From the NCBI GenBank assembly GCA_009781325.1, contig WQYJ01000044.1, positions 1-12,300 of the forward strand: a DNA stretch of 12,300 bases, given 5' to 3'. Positions 7,868 to 12,300 of the stretch are shown in pieces. This DNA is from Propionibacteriaceae bacterium. GTDB lineage: Bacteria; Actinomycetota; Actinomycetes; Propionibacteriales; Propionibacteriaceae. The translations under genes and the position numbers were made by a program. Under the pieces are notes generated by a model. That model made no database searches and was not told the origin of the DNA. It worked only from the letters and a program-made list of their open reading frames with translations. Each line of letters opens with the position of its first letter. The stretch's first letter is position 1.

Positions 7868-7989
7868 TGCTCACCATCCTCTGCTACTGTCGCGCATTTC
7901 ACATTGTAGGGCCAAAGCTGTAGGCAAGACACATGGGCGAGCCGATCATTGACGAGAATTACACTGTGCGACTCATTCACAATCGACGG

Positions 7990-8019
7990 AGTATACATGC
8001 GCCGTTTGCCCAGACTCAA
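7990..8019 (-). promoter_or_regulatory. Predicted promoter of the six-gene glycan operon
   Basis: On the minus strand, TTGAGT (8019-8014) and TATACT (7995-7990) are separated by 18 nt. This is close to the TTGACA/TATAAT consensus and is the best promoter match in the window. Transcription would start near 7983. Confidence 0.55.
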
Positions 8020-8070
8020 ACCAACTTAACCCACAGATGTATTCTGAACGGATGTAGGTGGTGCTGCTTC

Positions 8071-8084
8071 ATGTCTGCGGACAT
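8071..8084. promoter_or_regulatory. 14-bp palindrome, possible operator
   Basis: ATGTC-TGCG-GACAT is a perfect 5-bp inverted repeat around 4 bases, lying between the two divergent genes. Its right arm runs into ACATACGGA, which is repeated in inverted form at 8162-8171. It could be a regulator site or a hairpin; no regulator gene is in the window. Confidence 0.35.
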
Positions 8085-8171
8085 ACGGACCCAAGATAAT
8101 CGCTGGGTATTATGCTTAAGAAGGAATTCGGGTAGAAATCACGACACCGATCTTGCCCTTATCCGTATGTC
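8080..8171. repeat. 10-bp inverted repeat GACATACGGA / TCCGTATGTC
   Basis: GACATACGGA at 8080-8089 and its exact reverse complement TCCGTATGTC at 8162-8171 are 72 bp apart. They flank the likely transcription start region of the plus-strand acyltransferase gene. The arrangement would suit looping by a dimeric regulator or a long-range leader stem. Confidence 0.4.
8108..8113 (+). promoter_or_regulatory. Possible -10 element for the acyltransferase gene
   Basis: TATTAT resembles a -10 hexamer about 85 nt before the ATG at 8198, but no acceptable -35 is seen 16-18 nt upstream. Weak support. Confidence 0.22.
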
Positions 8172-8186
8172 TTCAATTCCTCATGT

Positions 8187-8193
8187 AGGGAGG
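8187..8193 (+). promoter_or_regulatory. Strong Shine-Dalgarno AGGGAGG
   Basis: AGGGAGG ends 4 nt before the ATG at 8198. The match to the 16S tail is strong and the spacing slightly short; it decides the start of the acyltransferase. Confidence 0.6.
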
Positions 8194-8197
8194 CCTG

Positions 8198-8752
8198 ATG
8201 GATCTTCACCACGATTTGTCAGAAATGCTGGCGGCGATGCGTACGCGCATCAAGGAGCAGTACAATCGCGTTGTACCCACCGGTGAGCTGCTCTTTGATC
8301 GATTTTCCAAGGCGAAAGAGCTTGGCGCAGGCGAAGGCAGTTCCGTGTATGACAGCGCCTTAGTTCTAGGGGATGTTTCGATTGGTGATCATGTGTGGGT
8401 GGGACCCAACACTGTGTTGGATGGCTTTCATGCCAAGTTGAGCATTGGGAACTGGGTAGCCATCGGTGCTGGCGTGTGTATCTATACCCATGATTCCTCC
8501 AAGCACTACCTCTCAGGAGGCAAGGATGGCAGTGTTGCTGCCCCGGTCAGTATTGGAAATTGCACCATGATAGGCACCCTGGCAATCATCAACCCAGGAA
8601 TCACGATAGGTGATCACTGTTTAGTGGGCGCTCACTGTCTCGTTAACCAGGATGTTCCTGATGGGTCGATTGTTGTGGGTGTGCCTGCAAGAGTAGTTGG
8701 CAGGGTAGAGATTTCTGATGATGGCACAGTGGACTTTGTGTGGGTGACATAA
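8198..8752 (+). CDS. Hexapeptide-repeat acyltransferase (left-handed beta-helix family)
   Basis: Cytoplasmic acyltransferase of 184 residues that probably acetylates a sugar or sugar nucleotide. An N-terminal helical part (about 1-45, with IKEQYNRVVPTGELLFDR) precedes the helix repeats VLGDVSIGDHVWVGPNTVL, LSIGNWVAIGAGV, VSIGNCTMIG and ITIGDHCLVGAHCLV at about 56-149. It closes with VVGVPARVVGRV. YTHDS at 96-100 contains His98, the likely catalytic base position in this family. A Gly-Gly loop (YLSGGKDG) follows. It is divergent from the glycan operon across a shared control region, so it may act on the second amino group or on a hydroxyl of the same sugar; that is inference. It is not closely similar to the operon's own acetyltransferase and lacks the Cys4 tail. 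The next gene starts 196 bp downstream, so it is probably transcribed alone. Confidence 0.8.
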   Translation: MDLHHDLSEMLAAMRTRIKEQYNRVVPTGELLFDRFSKAKELGAGEGSSVYDSALVLGDVSIGDHVWVGPNTVLDGFHAKLSIGNWVAIGAGVCIYTHDSSKHYLSGGKDGSVAAPVSIGNCTMIGTLAIINPGITIGDHCLVGAHCLVNQDVPDGSIVVGVPARVVGRVEISDDGTVDFVWVT

Positions 8753-8821
8753 CGACGGAAAAGTCACCATCAACCACGCATCGAGACGCCTACTTGAGCA
8801 AACAGGGCAGATTCACTCACG

Positions 8822-8827
8822 TATAGT
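8822..8827 (+). promoter_or_regulatory. Possible -10 element TATAGT for the CoA-transferase
   Basis: TATAGT matches the -10 consensus well, but the hexamer 17 nt upstream (CAAACA) is a poor -35. If used, transcription would start near 8834 with a leader of about 115 nt. Confidence 0.3.
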
Positions 8828-8865
8828 GTCCCAAAGGGTGGAGGATTTTCACCAGGAATTGACAC
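8826..8865 (+). repeat. Nested inverted repeats in the CoA-transferase leader
   Basis: GTGTC at 8826-8830 pairs with GACAC at 8861-8865. Inside it GGTG at 8837-8840 pairs with CACC at 8850-8853. The inner loop exposes GGAGG-like bases. The stems are short and of uncertain stability. Confidence 0.3.
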
Positions 8866-8937
8866 AATGTAGACCCAATAGCTTCAACTCCGATAACGTA
8901 GACTCCAGCAAATATAGGACTTTGTGGCATCCGCGAG

Positions 8938-8943
8938 AAAGGA
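8938..8943 (+). promoter_or_regulatory. Shine-Dalgarno AAAGGA deciding the CoA-transferase start
   Basis: AAAGGA stands 5 nt before the ATG at 8949 and gives a 501-residue protein that begins at the normal family position. This supports 8949 over the longer GTG start at 8826. Confidence 0.65.
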
Positions 8944-8948
8944 TAACA

Positions 8949-10454
8949 ATGACGCGCATCCGTTCCCCCAAATTCCAGGCCAAGGTCATGAATGCAGACG
9001 ACGCAGCTGCATTCATCAAAAATGGCGACAATATCGGTGTATCCGGCTTCACTGGAGCTGGCTATCCCAAGGTGTTACCAGGAGCTTTGGCCGACCGCAT
9101 CAAAGCGGCACAAGCACGCGGTGAAGAATTCCGTGTAGGACTCTACACAGGTGCATCCACTGCTCCCGAACTCGATGGAGTTCTGGCAGAGACTGGTGGG
9201 TTGAGCTATCGTACTCCCTACCAATCTGACCCCTACATGCGTAACGCCATCAACAAGGGCATTTCCGACTACAACGACATTCACCTGTCTCATTCAGGCC
9301 CCCAGGTACGCCAGGGCTTCCATGGACCTTTGGGTGTGGCCATCGTTGAGGTCACTGCCATCACCGAGGATGGAGACCTGATCCCATCCAGCTCTATTGG
9401 CAACAACAATGTGTACCTCGACTGCGCAGAGAGAATCATCCTTGAGGTGAACTCATGGCAGTCCACGGGCCTTGAAGGCATGCACGACCTCTACTACGGT
9501 ACGCAGCTTCCTCCGAACAACGTACCGATCCCGATCACATCCCCTGGCGACCGCATTGGTCAGACCACTCTGCGTGTGAATCCCGATAAGGTTGTCGCTG
9601 TTGTTGAGACTGATGATGCCGACCGCAACACCCCCTTCAAGCCACTGGATGAAGATTCCATGGCGATCGCTGGGTACTTCCTGGACTTCCTGAAGAACGA
9701 GGTCAAGCAGGGGCGCATCCCCAAGAGCCTGCTCCCATTGCAGTCTGGTGTCGGTAACATCGCCAACGCTGTGCTGGCTGGTCTGCTGCACTCTGACCTG
9801 GAGAACCTCACTTCGTACACCGAAGTTATCCAGGACGGCATGGTGGACCTGATCGATTCCGGCAAGCTGAAGGTCGCCTCGGCAACAGCCTTCTCGCTAT
9901 CTCCGGAGTACGCGGTGAAGATGAACGATCATGCGGCTGAATACCGCAAGTCCATCGTTCTTCGTCCTCAGGAAATTTCGAATAACCCTGAGCCGATTCG
10001 TCGCATGGGCGTTATCTCCTGCAACGGTCTGATCGAAGCCGACATTTATGGCAACGTGAACTCCACCCACATCATGGGTACGAAGATGCAGAACGGCATC
10101 GGCGGCTCGGGCGACTTCACACGCAACGCCTTCATCTCTTGCTTCGTGACTCCCTCAGTTGCCAAGGACGGCGACATCTCCTGCATCGTACCGATGGTCT
10201 CTCACCACGACCACACCGAGCACGATGTCATGGTTGTCATCACCGAACAGGGCCTAGCGGACGTACGTCACCTGGCACCGCGTAAGCGGGCTCGTGTCAT
10301 CATCGAGAACTGCGCTCACCCCGATTACAAGGATGCATTGTTGGATTATGTTGATCGGGCCGAGAAGGCTTCAGCTCTGCATACTCCGCACCTGCTGCGC
10401 GAGGCTCTGAGCTGGCATGCACGTTTCGTTGAGACTGGCACGATGAAGGCCTGA
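8949..10454 (+). CDS. Succinyl-CoA:acetate/propionate CoA-transferase (Cat1/AarC family)
   Basis: Class I CoA-transferase of the acetyl-CoA hydrolase/transferase family, 501 residues, about the usual length. It swaps CoA between succinyl-CoA and acetate or propionate in the cytoplasm. In propionic bacteria this step releases propionate and feeds succinate back; in corynebacteria it recycles acetate. Motifs: SGFTGAGYPK at 32-41, YTGASTAPE at 66-74, LSHSG at 113-117, IPSSSIGNNN at 145-154, LQSGVGN at 264-270, SYTEVIQDGMVDL at 289-301 with Glu292 as the likely catalytic glutamate, and GIGGSGDFTRN in the C-terminal half. All key parts are intact. It ends 8 bp before a small membrane-protein gene, probably in one transcript. 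Which acid is preferred cannot be read from the sequence, so I give no gene symbol. Confidence 0.93.
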   Translation: MTRIRSPKFQAKVMNADDAAAFIKNGDNIGVSGFTGAGYPKVLPGALADRIKAAQARGEEFRVGLYTGASTAPELDGVLAETGGLSYRTPYQSDPYMRNAINKGISDYNDIHLSHSGPQVRQGFHGPLGVAIVEVTAITEDGDLIPSSSIGNNNVYLDCAERIILEVNSWQSTGLEGMHDLYYGTQLPPNNVPIPITSPGDRIGQTTLRVNPDKVVAVVETDDADRNTPFKPLDEDSMAIAGYFLDFLKNEVKQGRIPKSLLPLQSGVGNIANAVLAGLLHSDLENLTSYTEVIQDGMVDLIDSGKLKVASATAFSLSPEYAVKMNDHAAEYRKSIVLRPQEISNNPEPIRRMGVISCNGLIEADIYGNVNSTHIMGTKMQNGIGGSGDFTRNAFISCFVTPSVAKDGDISCIVPMVSHHDHTEHDVMVVITEQGLADVRHLAPRKRARVIIENCAHPDYKDALLDYVDRAEKASALHTPHLLREALSWHARFVETGTMKA

Positions 10455-10462
10455 TCGACTCA

Positions 10463-11062
10463 ATGACCATTGCTGAGATTGCGACTTTTCCTGCACTGGC
10501 TGCAGAAGAAAAGACTGGGTATCCCCTCAGTCTTCGTACGGGTGAACCCCGTCGTCCTGTAGTTCTGCTCGCCGCAATCGCGGCCTGCTGGTTGTCTGTG
10601 GTTGTCACCATCATCGCCTTCGGGCGATGGTGGTGGCTCGCCTCAGGCGTCGACAACTTCCACAGCACTGCCTATCTGCTGGCCTGGACCAAACCGGATC
10701 CTGTGTCGGCCTTGGCTGTCATCATGGTTATCGTCATTGGGCTGATTGTACTTCTCATGGTTGCTGCCGCCGGAGTCGCCGCGTACAACGCGTGGACTGG
10801 GCAGCCGTGGATCCGCACCGGTGCACTGATCTGCCTGGGTGTGACCGCACTGTCCCTACTGCTGAATCTATGGTTCGCCGCAGCCATGATCCCCTTGGCT
10901 GCGGGAGCCGCGCTGCTGTGGCTGCCTGAGGTCCAGGGGTTCATTGCAGGAATGCAGGATTTCCACACCGTCGAACCGGTCGTCGTTCCCACCACTGGGA
11001 TCAAGTACGGCCCACAGCCTCTCATCGGGAGTCGGGAAGACCCCGGCGAATTGAACATTTGA
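10463..11062 (+). CDS. Small four-helix membrane protein of unknown function
   Basis: I do not recognise a family. The 199-residue protein has about 31 soluble N-terminal residues, then hydrophobic segments at about 32-54, 82-108, 118-140 and 141-156. A soluble tail of about 40 residues rich in Val, Pro and Gly follows. WWW at 56-58 lies just after helix 1, and a basic RRP precedes it. The start lies 8 nt after the CoA-transferase stop and has no clear ribosome-binding site, so translation probably depends on ribosomes finishing the upstream gene. Third-position G and C are frequent, as expected of a native actinobacterial gene. The pairing suggests a link to organic-acid metabolism or export, but this is only context. 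A nearby in-frame alternative start is not evident. Confidence 0.6.
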   Translation: MTIAEIATFPALAAEEKTGYPLSLRTGEPRRPVVLLAAIAACWLSVVVTIIAFGRWWWLASGVDNFHSTAYLLAWTKPDPVSALAVIMVIVIGLIVLLMVAAAGVAAYNAWTGQPWIRTGALICLGVTALSLLLNLWFAAAMIPLAAGAALLWLPEVQGFIAGMQDFHTVEPVVVPTTGIKYGPQPLIGSREDPGELNI

Positions 11063-11145
11063 CCACCGCACTGCACGAATAGCCCAGTTGGGTAGTTTTC
11101 TCAAAAATATGGAATATAGCTCTTTTCGTACGCGTTGAACAGAGA

Positions 11146-11163
11146 GTCAACACCGACGTTGAC
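11146..11163. promoter_or_regulatory. Inverted repeat GTCAAC-N6-GTTGAC, candidate operator
   Basis: A perfect 6-bp inverted repeat with a 6-base spacer starts 46 bp before the flavoprotein ATG. A third similar half-site, GTTGAAC, lies at 11134-11140. The position between likely promoter and ribosome-binding site fits a repressor site; a hairpin in the leader is the alternative. Confidence 0.42.
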
Positions 11164-11177
11164 CCAGTAAGCAACAC

Positions 11178-11185
11178 GGAAGGAG
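11178..11185 (+). promoter_or_regulatory. Shine-Dalgarno GGAAGGAG
   Basis: GGAAGGAG ends 6 nt before the ATG at 11192, the strongest ribosome-binding site in the window, and fixes the flavoprotein start. Confidence 0.7.
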
Positions 11186-11191
11186 TCCATA

Positions 11192-12184
11192 ATGCAATTC
11201 GGAGTGTTCACTGTTTCCGATATCACGGCGGACCCAACCACCGGGAAAACCCCCACCGATGCCGAGCGCATCGATGACATTGTGAAGATCGCGTTCAAGG
11301 CTGAACAGGTTGGTCTCGATGTCTTCGCTATCGGCGAGCACCACCATGCTCGTTCTGTCTCGTCGTCTCCCTCCACGATCCTGGGATTCATTGCTGCCCG
11401 GGCTCAAAACATTATGCTTTCGACGGCTACTACTCGAATCACCACCAATGATCCGGTTCGCGTTGCTGAAGAGTACGCAACCCTCCAGCACCTCGCCCAA
11501 GGCCGGATAGACGTTATGGTGGGCCGCGATGTTGTGATGTGTGAGTACCCTTGGACATGCCGGGACAGCCTGGCTGCCATCGACCTCGCCATCGAGAATT
11601 ATCTGCTGCTTCATCGTCTGTGGCGTGAGGAAGGCGTCGACTGGGAAGGGGTCTATCGGTCGTCCTTAGTGGACTTCACCTCTAAGCCTCGTCCGTTGAA
11701 TGGTCAGCCTCCTTTCGTCTGGCATGCCTCCAATCACTCCTTCGATATTGCTGATCAGGCTGCGTACTATGGCGATGGTTTCTTTATGAATATTCTGCTT
11801 CCCTCCACTGATCTTTACATCAAATTGGTCGATCACTACCGGGAACGCTTTGCCAGCTATGGTCACCAAGGTCAAGGAATCGTCGGGCTCGGCAGTCAGG
11901 TTTTCATCGCCAAGAACTCCCAAGATGCCTATGCCAAGTTCCGGCCCTTCTATGATGCCGCTGCCATTCACGCCCCCGAGGATAGCCTTGAACAATGGGT
12001 AGCCAAGACCGCATGTGCAGTTGGCTCACCGGCGGAGGTCACCGAAAAGATTCTCAGTTGCCGCGAAACCTTTGGCGACTATCAGCGCCATCTGTTCTGG
12101 ATCGACCAACTCGGCCTCCCGCTCGATATGGTCAACGAGCAACTCGACCTTCTCACATCCGAGGTTATCCCCGCTCTGCGCTAA
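11192..12184 (+). CDS. LLM-class (bacterial luciferase-like) flavin-dependent oxidoreductase, CE1758-like
   Basis: Predicted FMN/F420-type TIM-barrel monooxygenase of 330 residues; the substrate is unknown. The N-terminal MQFGVFTVSDITADPTTG, GEHHH at 48-52, SSSPSTILGFIAAR at 57-70, LSTATTRITTNDPVRVAEEY at 76-95, FVWHAS at 175-180 and the C-terminal GDYQRHLF segment match the CE1758-type luciferase-like group as I remember it. One loop stands out. After VMVGR at 108-112, where relatives read about GRGNTGPVYPWFGKD, this protein has GRDVVMCEYPWTCRD (111-125), so the Gly/Asn/Thr residues expected to hold the flavin phosphate are gone although length is kept. Flavin binding may be changed or lost. 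Transcription appears separate from the upstream pair, with its own candidate operator and a strong ribosome-binding site. Confidence 0.87.
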   Translation: MQFGVFTVSDITADPTTGKTPTDAERIDDIVKIAFKAEQVGLDVFAIGEHHHARSVSSSPSTILGFIAARAQNIMLSTATTRITTNDPVRVAEEYATLQHLAQGRIDVMVGRDVVMCEYPWTCRDSLAAIDLAIENYLLLHRLWREEGVDWEGVYRSSLVDFTSKPRPLNGQPPFVWHASNHSFDIADQAAYYGDGFFMNILLPSTDLYIKLVDHYRERFASYGHQGQGIVGLGSQVFIAKNSQDAYAKFRPFYDAAAIHAPEDSLEQWVAKTACAVGSPAEVTEKILSCRETFGDYQRHLFWIDQLGLPLDMVNEQLDLLTSEVIPALR

Positions 12185-12224
12185 TGCGTCCCCATTGTCA
12201 CACAAAAACAACAGAATCCCACCC

Positions 12225-12256
12225 CCGGTCATCCTGCCGCCAGGCAGGACCCCCGG
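12225..12256. terminator. GC-rich hairpin without T-run downstream of the flavoprotein gene
   Basis: TCCTGCC (12232-12238) and GGCAGGA (12243-12249) form a perfect 7-bp stem around GCCA, with outer CCGG/CCGG pairs at 12225-12228 and 12253-12256 across a 3x3 internal loop. No T-run follows on the plus strand. U-less terminators are proposed in actinobacteria, so a terminator is plausible but not proven. Confidence 0.42.
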
Positions 12257-12266
12257 AAGCCGATGT

Positions 12267-12300
12267 ATGGACTCGAACCAGTCAGCGCAACCCAAGACCA
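12267..12300 (+). CDS. Possible start of a further gene, cut by the window end
   Basis: An ATG at 12267 opens a frame reading MDSNQSAQPKT to the last base. GGAAG at 12255-12259 stands 7 nt before it as a fair ribosome-binding site. Eleven codons are too few to name a product, and the GGAAG overlaps the foot of the hairpin. This could be chance. Confidence 0.28.
   Translation, partial: MDSNQSAQPKT

Larger units (their letters stand above)
7868..8197. other. Divergent regulatory region of the glycan operon
   Basis: This 330-bp stretch holds no convincing gene. It carries a minus-strand sigma-70-like promoter, a short palindrome, a widely spaced 10-bp inverted repeat and ribosome-binding sites for both divergent genes. 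The minus-strand leader from the predicted start near 7983 to the ATG at 7867 is about 115 nt. Confidence 0.6.
8753..8948 (+). other. Upstream region and leader of the CoA-transferase gene
   Basis: This 196-bp stretch holds no supported gene. An in-frame GTG at 8826 would extend the CoA-transferase by 41 residues, but those residues look unlike the family and the GTG has no ribosome-binding site. The stretch contains TATAGT (8822-8827), nested short inverted repeats, and an ATG-TAG start-stop pair at 8867-8872 preceded by AGGA. No clear terminator follows the acyltransferase. Confidence 0.5.
11063..11191 (+). other. Intergenic control region before the flavoprotein gene
   Basis: AGCCCAGTTGGGTAGTTTTC at 11081-11100 is a weak hairpin (3-4 bp stem) plus short T-run that might end the CoA-transferase transcript. 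An A/T-rich stretch follows, with TATAGC at 11115-11120 as a possible -10 without a good -35. Then come the inverted repeat at 11146-11163 and a strong ribosome-binding site. Confidence 0.35.

Noticed and set aside
7933..8286. 117-codon plus-strand open frame across the divergent region
   Set aside because: Low-complexity mix of Arg, His, Cys and Ser with no motif or ribosome-binding site, overlapping the well-supported acyltransferase in another frame.
8859..8864. Perfect TTGACA -35 hexamer before the CoA-transferase
   Set aside because: No acceptable -10 lies 16-18 nt downstream (CTTCAA at 17). TAGCTT is only 14 nt away and GATAAC is 27 nt away.
8826..8948. 41-codon N-terminal extension of the CoA-transferase from a GTG start
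   Set aside because: It has no ribosome-binding site and looks unlike the family N-terminus. The ATG at 8949 has AAAGGA at 5 nt and gives the usual length.
9453..9865. Long minus-strand open frames opposite the CoA-transferase
   Set aside because: They lie entirely inside a full-length, motif-complete gene and show no recognisable domain.
10672..11076. 134-codon minus-strand open frame opposite the small membrane protein
   Set aside because: Antisense shadow with Ala/Ser/Pro-rich composition. The plus-strand frame has a membrane-protein pattern and operon spacing.
11081..11100. Intrinsic terminator after the small membrane protein
   Set aside because: The stem is only 3-4 bp with a short TTTT run, too weak to list as a terminator; it is mentioned only within the intergenic entry.
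12269..12279. GGACTCGAACC, which resembles the T-arm of a minus-strand tRNA
   Set aside because: The flanking bases pair for only about 3 of 5 T-stem positions, and no acceptor, anticodon or D arm can be formed around it within the window.
12026..12295. Minus-strand open frame running in from the right edge
   Set aside because: It overlaps the conserved C-terminus of the oxidoreductase antisense and shows no motif.

Overview
The window looks like a chromosomal segment of a Gram-positive actinobacterium, most likely of the Propionibacteriaceae or a Corynebacterium-like lineage. The best evidence is the full-length Cat1-type succinate/acetate/propionate CoA-transferase and a luciferase-like flavoprotein of a type I associate with actinobacteria. 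This placement rests on recalled family resemblance, not on a search. No rRNA, tRNA, CRISPR array, transposase or phage gene is visible.

Left part (about 1-8750): a cell-surface glycan module. A polytopic GtrII-like membrane protein (+ strand, 1-1641) faces a convergent, tightly packed six-gene minus-strand operon (7867 down to 1714). In transcription order the operon encodes a GtrB/DPM1-type family 2 glycosyltransferase with two C-terminal membrane helices, two different DegT-type aminotransferases, a Gfo/Idh/MocA sugar-nucleotide dehydrogenase, a WbpD/WlbB-like left-handed beta-helix N-acetyltransferase with a C-terminal Cys4 motif, and a DUF6056-type polytopic membrane protein. A 330-bp divergent control region (7868-8197) separates the operon from a plus-strand gene for a second hexapeptide acyltransferase. 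The simplest reading is as follows. The dehydrogenase, aminotransferase and acetyltransferase make a 3-amino or 2,3-diacetamido nucleotide sugar. The GtrB-like enzyme loads a sugar onto undecaprenyl phosphate. One or both membrane proteins then transfer it outside the membrane to a wall polymer or glycan.

Right part (about 8750-12300): metabolic genes whose sequence looks more GC-rich. They are the CoA-transferase, a four-helix membrane protein starting 8 bp after it, an intergenic region with a GTCAAC-N6-GTTGAC inverted repeat, and a CE1758-like flavin-dependent oxidoreductase whose predicted flavin-phosphate loop is strongly altered. The last 35 bases may hold the start of another gene.

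The strongest candidate for an undescribed system is the glycan module: a diamino-sugar cassette joined to a GtrB-like carrier glycosyltransferase with an atypical DXD region, and to two different candidate GT-C membrane proteins. Its chemistry cannot be proved from sequence alone.
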